A stretch of 19,607 nt of DNA. Source: Oscillibacter sp. (GTDB taxonomy: Bacteria > Bacillota > Clostridia > Oscillospirales > Oscillospiraceae). Positions 6,468 through 13,018 of the stretch are shown here, piece after piece. The notes beneath the pieces were generated by a model. That model was not told where the DNA came from, searched no databases, and worked only from the letters and a program-made list of their open reading frames with translations. The DNA is taken from assembly GCA_009773995.1 (NCBI GenBank), contig VSMY01000042.1:1-19607 (forward strand). Direction: 5' to 3'. Position numbers and translations under genes: made by a program. Every line of letters begins with the position of its first letter. Within the stretch, counting starts at the first letter, position 1.

Positions 6468-7199
6468 ATGGCAAATTCCAGCGTCGTATCCATGAAGGCC
6501 CTGCTTGAGGCGGGCGTCCACTTCGGCCATCAGACCCGCCGGTGGAACCCCAAGATGGCTCCCTATATCTACACGGAGCGCAACGGCATCTATATCGTCG
6601 ATCTCCAGAAGACCGTCCGCAAGCTGGAGGAGGCGTACAACTTCGTCCGCCAGCTCTCCGAGAACGGCCAGTCCCTGCTGTTCGTGGGCACCAAGAAGCA
6701 GGCCCAGGACGCCATCCGGGAGGAGGCGGGCCGCTGCGGCCAGTACTATGTCAACGCCCGGTGGCTGGGCGGCATGATGACCAACTTCAAGACCATGCGC
6801 ACCCGGGTGGACCGGCTGAACCAGCTCAAGGCCATGCAGGAGGACGGCACCTTCGACATGCTGCCCAAGAAGGAAGTCATGAAGCACCTGGGCGAAATCG
6901 CGAAGCTGGAGAAATATCTCGGCGGCGTGAAGGAAATGAAGAAGCTCCCCGGCGCCCTCTTCATCGTGGACACCCGGAAAGAGCGGAACGCCATCGCCGA
7001 GGCCCACAAGCTGGGCATCCCCGTGGTGGCCATCGCCGACACGAACTGCGACCCGGACGAAATCGACTATGTCATCCCCGGAAACGACGACGCCATCCGG
7101 GCCATCAAGCTGATCTCCTCCATCATGGCCAACGCCGTGCTGGAGGGCCGCCAGGGCGAGCAGACCGAGGAGGCCGCCGAGGCTCCCGCCGCGGAATAA
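6468..7199 (+). CDS. rpsB: 30S ribosomal protein S2
   Basis: A 243-residue S2. The N-terminal signature is intact (MKALLEAGVHFGHQTRRWNP, then MAPYIYTERNGIYIVDL), followed by the FVGTKKQAQD and RWLGGMMTNF blocks and the LFIVDTRKERNAIAEAHKLG block. The C-terminus is an acidic Glu/Ala tail of the usual kind. S2 joins the small subunit late and is needed for mRNA binding together with S1-type proteins. TTGGAGGAA precedes the ATG. It is the first gene of a two-gene operon with tsf, 35 bp apart, an order conserved across bacteria. Confidence 0.98.
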   Translation: MANSSVVSMKALLEAGVHFGHQTRRWNPKMAPYIYTERNGIYIVDLQKTVRKLEEAYNFVRQLSENGQSLLFVGTKKQAQDAIREEAGRCGQYYVNARWLGGMMTNFKTMRTRVDRLNQLKAMQEDGTFDMLPKKEVMKHLGEIAKLEKYLGGVKEMKKLPGALFIVDTRKERNAIAEAHKLGIPVVAIADTNCDPDEIDYVIPGNDDAIRAIKLISSIMANAVLEGRQGEQTEEAAEAPAAE

Positions 7200-7234
7200 T
7201 ACGACGATACGAATAGATTTGGAGGAAAGCAATT

Positions 7235-8158
7235 ATGGCTTTTACCGCTGCTGATGTAAAGAACCTGCGCGAGATGACCGGCGTGGGCATGATGGACTGC
7301 AAAAAGGCCCTGGTGGCCACCGACGGCGACATGGACAAGGCCGTGGAGTGGCTCCGGGAAAAGGGCATGGCCGCCTCCGTGAAGAAGGCGGGCCGCGTGG
7401 CCGCCGAGGGCATGGCCTACGCCGCCGTCATCGACGGAGTGGGCGTAGTGGTCGAGGTCAACGCCGAGACCGACTTCGTGGGCAAAAACGAAAAATTCGT
7501 GGACTTCGTCAAGGGCGTGGCCGCCACCGCGGCCAAGGAGAACCCCGCCGACCTGGACGCCCTGATGGCGTGCAAGTACAACGGGACGGACCTCACCGTC
7601 ACCCAGCAGCAGCAGGAGATGGTCCTGGTCATCGGCGAGAATATCAAGGTCCGCCGCTTCGCCCGCTTTGCCGAGGGCGTGTCCGTGCCCTACGTCCACG
7701 CCGGGGGCAAGATCGGCGTGCTGGTGAACCTGGAGACCTCCCTCTCCGCGGAGCAGGTGACGGATCTTGGCAAGAACATCGCCATGCAGATCGCCGCCCT
7801 GAATCCCCGCTTCTGGGACAAGGCCCAGGTGACCCAGGAGGTCCTGGACGAGGAGAAGAAGGTCATGCTGGCCCAGATGGAGAACGACCCGAAAATGGCG
7901 GGCAAGCCCGAGCAGGTCCGGGAGAAGATCGTCATGGGCAAGCTGAACAAGTTCTACGCCGAGAACTGCCTGCTGCAGCAGGATTCCGTCCGGGCCGACG
8001 TCTTCGAAGGCACCGTGGAGGCCTATATCGCCCACGCGGCCAAGGAGCTGGGCGGCGAAATCAAGTTCAAGGACGCCATCCGCTTTGAAAAGGGCGAGGG
8101 CATCGAGAAAAAGCAGGAGAACTTCGCCGACGAGATCGCCTCTCTGGTGAAGGGATAA
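7235..8158 (+). CDS. tsf: Translation elongation factor Ts
   Basis: A 307-residue EF-Ts, the guanine nucleotide exchange factor that releases GDP from EF-Tu. It begins with a UBA-like domain (residues about 1-55) carrying signature 1, LREMTGVGMMDCKKAL. Signature 2, NAETDFVGKNEKF, is near residue 75. The coiled dimerisation region and C-terminal subdomain follow (KVMLAQMENDPKMAGKPEQV, then the CLLQQDSV block). GGAGGAAAG gives a strong ribosome site. In many clostridia pyrH and frr follow; here the operon ends after tsf at the terminator at 8181. Confidence 0.98.
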   Translation: MAFTAADVKNLREMTGVGMMDCKKALVATDGDMDKAVEWLREKGMAASVKKAGRVAAEGMAYAAVIDGVGVVVEVNAETDFVGKNEKFVDFVKGVAATAAKENPADLDALMACKYNGTDLTVTQQQQEMVLVIGENIKVRRFARFAEGVSVPYVHAGGKIGVLVNLETSLSAEQVTDLGKNIAMQIAALNPRFWDKAQVTQEVLDEEKKVMLAQMENDPKMAGKPEQVREKIVMGKLNKFYAENCLLQQDSVRADVFEGTVEAYIAHAAKELGGEIKFKDAIRFEKGEGIEKKQENFADEIASLVKG

Positions 8159-8180
8159 CTCCCGGATATTGAACGCATGA

Positions 8181-8214
8181 AAAGGACCTCCGCCGGTTGG
8201 CGGAGGTCCTTTTT
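8181..8214 (+). terminator. rpsB-tsf terminator, bidirectional
   Basis: An 11-bp stem (8184-8194 with 8199-8209), loop GGTT, flanked by A3 before and T5 after; the A-T pairs extend the stem. It lies 22 bases after the tsf stop. The A-run gives a U-tract on the minus strand, so it may also stop transcription from the SLH gene at 8341. Confidence 0.93.
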
Positions 8215-8253
8215 CGTGTCCTTTGAAACTGCCGGGGTTCCGGGGGTGGGACC

Positions 8254-8335
8254 GTAGGGGCGGACCTGCGTGTCCGCCCTTCTACAGGGAGTTCCGGAGT
8301 TTCGGGAGAAGGGCGGACACATAGGTCCGCCCCTA
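8254..8335. repeat. Inverted pair of REP-like palindromes (GTAGGGGCGGAC family)
   Basis: Copy A (8254-8283) and copy B (8306-8335, opposite orientation) match across about 30 bases with two or three differences near the middle. Each copy is itself a palindrome, GGGCGGAC...GTCCGCCC. Together they could fold into one long hairpin around a 22-base loop. They lie between the convergent ends of tsf and the SLH gene, ending five bases from the latter's stop. A related copy is at 1985-2009. Confidence 0.8.
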
Positions 8336-8340
8336 CCCCG

Positions 8341-10263
8341 TTATTTCACATAGGCCCGATACAGGAAGGTCACAATCTGGCCCCGTGTGCAGGGGTCTCC
8401 GGGGCCGAAGGTGGTGGCGGTCTTGCCCGTGGTCACGCCCTTTTCCACGGCCCAGTCCACGGCGTCCGGGAGGTCGGGCCAGTACCACTGGCCCCGCTCC
8501 GGCTCCCGCACGTCCTCGAAGCTGGCCTTGGCGGCGGCCTTGGGACTGCCGAAGGCCGTCCAGATAAAGTAGACCGCGGTTACCCGGCTGCAGGTATCGT
8601 GGGGGGCGAAGGTGCCGGATTCCTCCATGCCCATCTCCGCCGCCCACTGAACGGCCTTGTAGTAATAGGCGTCGGTTTTGGTCACGTCGGCGTACTCGGC
8701 CTCCATGGTCTTGGGCTCCGGGGACCCGGCGGCCCGCCAGAGGAACGTCACAATCTGGGCCCGTGTGCAGGGGTCCCCGGGGCCGAAGGTGGTGGCGGTC
8801 TTGCCGTTGGTGATCTTCTGCTCCACCGCCCAGGAAATCGCCGCGGCAAAGGGAGATGTGGCCGCCACGTCGGTAAACTTGGGCGCGGGGGTCTGGGCGG
8901 GCTTTTGCGTCTCGGCGGGTTTTTCGGGTTCGGCGGGCTTGGAGTCAATGGCCTGTCCGTCCTTGACCACGGTGCCCTTCTTCACCCACCCGGCGTAGAG
9001 GGTCATGTCCTCCGTAACGGGGTTGGACTGCTTCCAGGGGTACAGCTTGCCGTCCTTCCCCTCGATGCACCAGGCGTAAAACTCATAGTTGGCGGCGGGG
9101 GGCGTCAGCTTGCTCCCGTCGGGCAGGCCGACGGTATCGCCCTTCGCCACGGTTTTCTCCTTGGGGATTTCATCCTGCTTGGGGTCCTTGCAGTTCAGGT
9201 CGAATTTCACGGTGAAGGGGCCGTCCTTGGAGGCCGCCCCTCCCCCCACGGTAACGACCGCCTTGGCGGAATGGAACATCTCGGCGCTGGAGGCGTCGAG
9301 GGTGATATCCTCATCCTTGTAGGCCACGGAGACGAACACGCTGGGAGCCAGCTCCAGGGTCAGCTTGCCGGAGATGGCCTTGCCCTCCAGCGTCAGCACC
9401 AGCGCCTGGACGGGATACACGCCGTCGGGGTAAAATTCCGAAGGATAGGCGCGATCGTCCACATTTTGAAATTCCTTCTCATAGCGGACGCCGGTCAGCC
9501 GGAGGCCCGCCCCGGTGAAATTGCCGCTGATGAGGGACTTTACCGCCGCCTCCGCGTCGGCGGGCTTGCCGTCGGAGTAGAGGGCCCGCTCCAGGGGCCG
9601 CCAGTCCAGGGCCGCGCCGGAGGTGGCGCAGGAAAGGGTAATCTCCGCCTTCTCCGCACCCGCGTCGATTTTGGCGGGGCTGACGGCGACGGCGGGGGAA
9701 ATCTTGGAAACGGAGGCCCGCTTCCACTGGGCCACCGGGAAGGGGGCGGTGGAGGTCAGGGGTTTGGACTCGTCCACCGGCTTGCCGTCGATGTACCAGC
9801 CCTCGAAGGTGTAACCGGGCCGGGTGGGGGTGGGCAGCCTGCCGATGATATGAAAATCCTCGTCCACATTGAAGTGGTCGGGGCTGACCGTGCCGCCGTT
9901 GGCGTCCAGCGGGAAAGACAGATTGGAGTTGAGCCGCCACTTGGCCTTGACCGTCGCATCGGCGGTAAAGTCCACGTTCCCGATGCTGTTTTCGGATTTG
10001 ACGTCCCAGCCGTCAAAAATGTAGCCGCTCCGTTCGGGATAGGGCGGGTTCTCCGTGATGTTGTTCCCCGCTCCCAGCCACTTGGTTGCCGTGGTCCAGG
10101 TTGTCTTGCCGTCGGGGAATTTGCCGCCGTCGGCGTCGAAGGTAATGGTAAAGGGGCCGGGAGTTTCCGCCTCCTCCGCCAGGGCCGCCATGGGCAGCAG
10201 CCCCAGGCACAGGGCCAGGGCCAGCAGCAGGGCTGCAATGCGCGTTTTCTTCATGGGATTCAT
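8341..10263 (-). CDS. Secreted InlB-repeat protein with C-terminal SLH anchor
   Basis: The 640-residue product starts with a classical signal peptide: KKTR, a hydrophobic core of about 18 residues, and likely cleavage after ALA at residue 29. Three InlB B-repeat / Flg_new-like modules follow: 37-110 (TFDADGG, GYIFDGW, VKAKW), 115-180 (PLDANGG, GYTFEGWYIDGKPV) and 350-427 (VKFDLN, YEFYAWCIEG, TLYAGWV). Residues 180-345 are beta-rich and not recognised. A Pro/Glu/Lys linker (440-462) leads to three SLH modules (463-512, 524-572, 581-638). It is probably a wall-anchored surface protein; the ligand is unknown. Two ATGs compete. The first (10263) has only two bases after GAGGAG, while the second (10254) has eleven, so either is possible. 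Confidence 0.88.
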   Translation of the reverse strand: MNPMKKTRIAALLLALALCLGLLPMAALAEEAETPGPFTITFDADGGKFPDGKTTWTTATKWLGAGNNITENPPYPERSGYIFDGWDVKSENSIGNVDFTADATVKAKWRLNSNLSFPLDANGGTVSPDHFNVDEDFHIIGRLPTPTRPGYTFEGWYIDGKPVDESKPLTSTAPFPVAQWKRASVSKISPAVAVSPAKIDAGAEKAEITLSCATSGAALDWRPLERALYSDGKPADAEAAVKSLISGNFTGAGLRLTGVRYEKEFQNVDDRAYPSEFYPDGVYPVQALVLTLEGKAISGKLTLELAPSVFVSVAYKDEDITLDASSAEMFHSAKAVVTVGGGAASKDGPFTVKFDLNCKDPKQDEIPKEKTVAKGDTVGLPDGSKLTPPAANYEFYAWCIEGKDGKLYPWKQSNPVTEDMTLYAGWVKKGTVVKDGQAIDSKPAEPEKPAETQKPAQTPAPKFTDVAATSPFAAAISWAVEQKITNGKTATTFGPGDPCTRAQIVTFLWRAAGSPEPKTMEAEYADVTKTDAYYYKAVQWAAEMGMEESGTFAPHDTCSRVTAVYFIWTAFGSPKAAAKASFEDVREPERGQWYWPDLPDAVDWAVEKGVTTGKTATTFGPGDPCTRGQIVTFLYRAYVK

Positions 10264-10318
10264 CTCTCCTCTTTGCGGTTTTCCGCCCGGAAGTAACCCT
10301 GGGCGTTATCTGGTACTG

Positions 10319-10348
10319 ATTATAAACCTCCCGGCGGCGGAAAGGCAA
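10319..10348 (-). promoter_or_regulatory. Promoter of the SLH/InlB-repeat gene
   Basis: On the minus strand: TTGCCT (10343-10348), 18-base spacer, TATAAT (10319-10324). The predicted leader is about 50 bases and contains a GGGCGG/CCGCCC-type pairing potential. Confidence 0.6.
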
Positions 10349-10359
10349 GCCCTGAACAC

Positions 10360-10382
10360 AAAAAAGCCGCCCCCAGGGCGGC
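10360..10382 (-). terminator. Intrinsic terminator, minus strand (second of a tandem pair)
   Basis: GCCGCCC (10366-10372), loop CCA, GGGCGGC (10376-10382); on the minus strand it is followed by U6 (10360-10365). It lies immediately before the promoter of the SLH/InlB-repeat gene and ends transcription arriving from the right. Confidence 0.9.
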
Positions 10383-10390
10383 GGGACCGG

Positions 10391-10431
10391 CAAAAAACAT
10401 CCCCCCATCCGCTCCTTCGGCGAATGGGGGG
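10391..10431 (-). terminator. Intrinsic terminator, minus strand (first of a tandem pair)
   Basis: CCCCCCAT (10401-10408) pairs with ATGGGGGG (10424-10431) with further inner pairs (CGC with GCG). On the minus strand a U6 run (10392-10397) follows within a few bases. It is the first stop for the RNA initiated at about 10721. Confidence 0.85.
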
Positions 10432-10721
10432 CTTACCCATTGATCGGATTGTCCATTGGTCTTCTTACCTCGTGCTTTCTTGATACTGCCGTTCGTGGGG
10501 AATTCGCGGGGGTTTGGGTGATCCGTGGGGTTTCCAATCCATGAAACAGTTTCTTGCGTCGACCTGTTGGTCCCGCGGGCTCATCATAATGAGGGGTGTT
10601 TCGTTTTTGGGAATTGCCTGTGATCACGCTGTCGCTGGGAATACGCGGGGGTTTTCCGAACGGCGCTTGGAAGACGTGGGTTTCCGTGTGTGACTAGTAC
10701 ACTGGACTCACCTCTTTCTGT
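10392..10721 (-). ncRNA. Candidate ~330-nt noncoding RNA
   Basis: A complete transcription unit without a credible gene: promoter at 10728-10756, predicted start about 10721, two tandem terminators at 10431-10391 and 10382-10360. The best readings are a 64-codon GTG frame (10433-10627) and a 40-codon ATG frame, neither with a ribosome site or recognisable protein. The RNA contains a tandem-like pair of repeats (10498-10535 and 10637-10685) and small hairpins such as CTCAT-N4-ATGAG and GACC-N4-GGTC. Its 5' end carries AAAGAGGTGAG, a strong ribosome-site-like sequence also seen before the peptide gene at 13019, but here it is followed only by GTG-TAC-TAG. It is not tmRNA, RNase P RNA, SRP RNA or a T-box by their core motifs. 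Identity is unknown. Confidence 0.6.
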
Positions 10722-10727
10722 AGCTAA

Positions 10728-10756
10728 AATATACAATAATTTCGAGCGGCTGTCAA
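10728..10756 (-). promoter_or_regulatory. Consensus promoter of the candidate ncRNA
   Basis: On the minus strand: TTGACA (10751-10756), exactly 17 bases, TATATT (10728-10733), in a locally AT-rich segment. The TTGACAGCCG beginning is shared with the antisense promoter at 13200-13228. Confidence 0.82.
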
Positions 10757-10851
10757 GACCTTTTGTGAGATTTTACGTTTTTGCCAAAGGTAAACCGATT
10801 ACCTCCGGCGAAAATCACAAAACCCTGGGGCCGGGGGAGCGGGATTTTGCC

Positions 10852-10880
10852 TTGTGCTTTCCCGGCTTTCATGGTATGAT
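10852..10880 (+). promoter_or_regulatory. miaB promoter
   Basis: TTGTGC (10852-10857), 17-base spacer, TATGAT (10875-10880). The start of transcription would be about 10887, only eight bases before the ATG at 10895, which argues that translation begins at the downstream TTG. Confidence 0.65.
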
Positions 10881-10927
10881 AACGCTGTTGAATTATGAAC
10901 ATCACCGGCGCGGATGGAGGAAGCGTT

Positions 10928-12340
10928 TTGAAGCGAGAGGAAATCGTGGTCCCGGAGGGGGAAATCGCCCGCCAGCGGGACTTTCAGGAGAAGATCCAGG
11001 CCATGTTCGCCGCACGGGGGGCCCACCCACAGGCGTACGTGGAGACCTTCGGCTGTCAGCAGAACGTGGCGGACGGACAGCGGATCATGGGCATGCTGGA
11101 GGCAATGGGCTTCGCCTTCACGGAGGACCCCGGAGAGGCGGACCTGGCCCTTTTGAACACCTGCGCCGTCCGGGAGCACGCGGAGCAGCGGGTGTTCGGA
11201 AACTTAGGGCTGCTGACCCACTCCAAGAAGGAGAACCCGGAGCAGGTCGTCGTCCTGTGCGGCTGCATGGCCCAGGAAGAACGGGTGGCGAAGCGGGTCA
11301 AGGAATCCTACCGCCATGTGGACCTGGTCTTCGGGCCCCAGGCGCTTTGGCGCTTCCCGGAGCTTTTGTGGCAGGTCTACGAGACGAGGAAGCGGGTCTT
11401 TTCCACCGCCGAGGAGCACGGGTCCATCGCCGAGGGCCTCCCCGTGGTCCGGGAGCGGGGGGTCAAAGCCTGGGTGTCCGTCATGTACGGGTGCAACAAC
11501 TTCTGCTCCTACTGCATCGTGCCCTACGTCCGGGGCCGGGAGCGGAGCCGGGAGCCCGCCGCCGTGCTGGCGGAGGTCCGGGAGCTGGTGGAGGCGGGAT
11601 ATAAGGACATTACCCTGTTGGGCCAGAACGTGAACTCCTACGGCAACGACCTGGACAGGGGCTATCACTTCCCGGACCTGCTGAAGGACATCGACGGCAT
11701 TCCGGGGGACTATTGGATCCGCTTCATGTCCAGCCACCCCAAGGACGCCACCCCCCGGCTCTTCGACACGATGGCGGAGTGTTCCCACGTGGCCAAGCAG
11801 CTCCACCTCCCCTTCCAGTCCGGGAACGACCGGGTGCTGGGGGAGATGAACCGGCGCTACACACGGGAGAAGTACCTGGAACTGATCAACTACGCCCGGT
11901 CCGTCATGCCGGGATTGGTGCTGACCTCCGACGTGATCATCGGCTTCCCCGGCGAGACGGAGGCGGAGGCCATGGACACCGTGTCTTTGGTGGAGGAAGT
12001 GGGCTTCGACGCCCTCTTCACCTTTATTTACTCCCCCCGGCCCGGCACTAGGGCGGCGGAGCTGCCGGACCCGGCCTCACGGGAGGAGAAGCAGAAGTGG
12101 TTTGATAAGCTGCTGGAGGTCCAGAACGCCCGCTCGGCGGAGATTCACGCCGGGTACGCGGGCAGGACGGTCCGGGTCCTGGTAGACGGCGAGAGCGGGG
12201 ACGGGGAATACCCCCTCTCCTCCCGGACGGAGGGAAACCGGCTGGTGCGGCTGAAGGGGGACAAGGCCCTCATCGGGCGCTTCCTGGACGTGAGGATCAC
12301 CGGGAGCAACACCTGGGCGCTGTACGGGGAGCCGCTCTAA
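10928..12340 (+). CDS. miaB: tRNA-2-methylthio-N6-dimethylallyladenosine synthase
   Basis: A 470-residue radical SAM methylthiotransferase that adds the 2-methylthio group to i6A37 of tRNAs reading UNN codons. Numbering from the TTG start, the N-terminal UPF0004 domain has its auxiliary-cluster cysteines at C43 (ETFGCQQN), C79 (LNTCAVREHAEQR) and C113 (GCMAQEE). The radical SAM triad is C189, C193, C196 (YGCNNFCSYC). A TRAM domain closes the protein at about 405-470. I prefer TTG at 10928, seven bases after GGAGG (10916-10920), to the in-frame ATG at 10895, which has no ribosome site. Neighbouring mutS and mutL match a common clostridial order, but an accessory island separates miaB from mutS here. 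Its stop overlaps the convergent small gene by two bases, with no terminator between. Confidence 0.95.
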   Translation: MKREEIVVPEGEIARQRDFQEKIQAMFAARGAHPQAYVETFGCQQNVADGQRIMGMLEAMGFAFTEDPGEADLALLNTCAVREHAEQRVFGNLGLLTHSKKENPEQVVVLCGCMAQEERVAKRVKESYRHVDLVFGPQALWRFPELLWQVYETRKRVFSTAEEHGSIAEGLPVVRERGVKAWVSVMYGCNNFCSYCIVPYVRGRERSREPAAVLAEVRELVEAGYKDITLLGQNVNSYGNDLDRGYHFPDLLKDIDGIPGDYWIRFMSSHPKDATPRLFDTMAECSHVAKQLHLPFQSGNDRVLGEMNRRYTREKYLELINYARSVMPGLVLTSDVIIGFPGETEAEAMDTVSLVEEVGFDALFTFIYSPRPGTRAAELPDPASREEKQKWFDKLLEVQNARSAEIHAGYAGRTVRVLVDGESGDGEYPLSSRTEGNRLVRLKGDKALIGRFLDVRITGSNTWALYGEPL

Positions 12341-12594
12341 GGGCGGGCCATCCACTTGCCCAGGGAGACGGCCTTTTGGAACAGGAGCCGGTCCTCCAGG
12401 AAACGCTTGCCGCTGCAAGCGGACTGGTAATCCTCCACCAGGCGGAGCTGCTCCGGGGTCAGGGCCTCTTTCAGGGCGGCCCAGGCCGTATTCTGAGCCT
12501 CGTTCCAGCGATGATAGTCCATGAGGTCCAGGCGGGCGTCCAGGAGAAAATTCTCAGAGACATACTGATACAGGCAGTCGAGATATTCGTCCAT
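12337..12594 (-). CDS. Small helical protein divergent from XRE gene
   Basis: An 85-residue protein, predicted mostly helical, with aromatic residues near the N-terminus (DEYLDCLYQYV) and no signal or membrane segment. The ATG at 12594 follows GGAGGGG, so the longer upstream frame is rejected. No family is firmly recognised. Its C-terminal part (TPEQLRLVEDYQSACSGKRF, then FQKAVSLGKWMA) aligns in pattern with the small protein at 4053-4298 (FYNGVRFGAQLMA), suggesting the same loosely DUF6809-like group. It is transcribed from a perfect consensus promoter that contains an operator, so it should be strongly expressed when the XRE repressor is released. The product role is unknown. Confidence 0.72.
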   Translation of the reverse strand: MDEYLDCLYQYVSENFLLDARLDLMDYHRWNEAQNTAWAALKEALTPEQLRLVEDYQSACSGKRFLEDRLLFQKAVSLGKWMARP

Positions 12595-12612
12595 GGCGGC
12601 CCCTCCGAAAAG

Positions 12613-12666
12613 AACACATTTGTGTTTTTGTAGATTGATTATAGCAAACACTTACGTGTTTGTCAA
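12613..12666 (-). promoter_or_regulatory. Consensus promoter with two AACAC-N4-GTGTT operators
   Basis: On the minus strand: TTGACA (12661-12666), 17 bases, TATAAT (12638-12643), a perfect match to the housekeeping consensus. Operator 2, CAAACAC-TTAC-GTGTTTG (12645-12662), fills the spacer. Operator 1, AACACA-TT-TGTGTT (12613-12626), lies just downstream of the predicted start near 12631. Both have the form AACAC-N4-GTGTT, with centres 34 bp apart. This fits repression by the adjacent XRE protein. No clear plus-strand promoter is seen for the XRE gene itself. Confidence 0.8.
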
Positions 12667-12682
12667 GGGAGAAGGGGAGAAA

Positions 12683-12901
12683 ATGACATTTCCGGAGCAT
12701 CTTCTGAAATTGCGCAAGGGGCGGGGCTTGAAGCAGACGGAGCTTGCCCCGTTCATCGGTATCAGTTGGCGCGCCTACCAGACGTATGAACGAGGAGAGC
12801 GGGAGCCGCAGATGTCCACCCTTATCGCCCTGGCGGACTTCTACGGCCTCTCCCTGGACGAGCTGGTCTGCCGGGACTGGCCCAAGGGGGCGGAGGAATA
12901 A
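12683..12901 (+). CDS. XRE-family HTH transcriptional regulator, 72 residues
   Basis: A minimal Cro/CI-type repressor made of one HTH_3 domain: FPEHLLKLRKGRGLKQTE (helix 1 to start of helix 2), LAPFIGISWRAYQTYERG (turn and recognition helix, about 21-38) and STLIALADFYGLSLDELV (closing helices). The ATG at 12683 follows GGGGAG; the longer upstream frame would run through the operators and is rejected. It is divergent from the small protein gene at 12594, and the 88-bp region between contains twin palindromes that are likely its binding sites. It is not closely similar to the XRE protein at 3726-3974 apart from the fold. Confidence 0.87.
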   Translation: MTFPEHLLKLRKGRGLKQTELAPFIGISWRAYQTYERGEREPQMSTLIALADFYGLSLDELVCRDWPKGAEE

Positions 12902-12930
12902 AAAAACCCCGCGCGCCGCGCGGGGTCTTC
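12900..12930 (-). terminator. Hairpin terminator, strong on the minus strand
   Basis: CCCCGCGC (12907-12914), loop GCC, GCGCGGGG (12918-12925), plus an A-T closing pair. On the minus strand it is followed by U7 (12900-12906), while on the plus strand only TCTTCC follows. It therefore suits an RNA coming from the right, the predicted antisense RNA, better than the XRE gene, although it may serve both. Confidence 0.82.
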
Positions 12931-12950
12931 CAGTCAGTTATTGACAAATG

Positions 12951-12959
12951 TGGTACAAT
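12951..12959 (+). promoter_or_regulatory. Extended -10 promoter of the peptide gene
   Basis: TGGTACAAT is an extended -10 element (TGn followed by TACAAT). A TTGACA at 12941-12946 is too close to act as its -35. The start would be near 12966, giving a leader of about 53 bases. Confidence 0.5.
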
Positions 12960-12988
12960 AAGAATACGGCAGGAGAGGCGGGGTCAAT

Positions 12989-13010
12989 CCTCTTTTCAAG
13001 TGGAAAGAGG
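12989..13010 (+). promoter_or_regulatory. Hairpin masking the peptide gene's ribosome binding site
   Basis: CCTCTTT (12989-12995) is complementary to AAAGAGG (13004-13010); an inner T-G and C-G pair leave an AAGT loop. An outer GGG (12981-12983) to CCC (13016-13018) pairing would also cover the spacer just before the ATG. Translation would need this structure to open. Confidence 0.6.
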
Positions 13011-13018
13011 TGAGGCCC

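Noticed and set aside
8599..10296. 565-codon plus-strand open frame opposite the SLH/InlB-repeat gene
   Set aside because: Gly/Arg/Val-rich shadow without a ribosome site; the minus strand has a signal peptide and SLH modules.
10433..10627. 64-codon minus-strand GTG frame in the gap before miaB
   Set aside because: No ribosome site, no hydrophobic core or motif, and it lies inside a unit better explained as noncoding RNA.
10690..11604. 304-codon plus-strand frame overlapping the start of miaB
   Set aside because: Most of it lies out of frame inside miaB and is Gly/Arg-rich; the first 35 codons have no ribosome site and cross two promoters.
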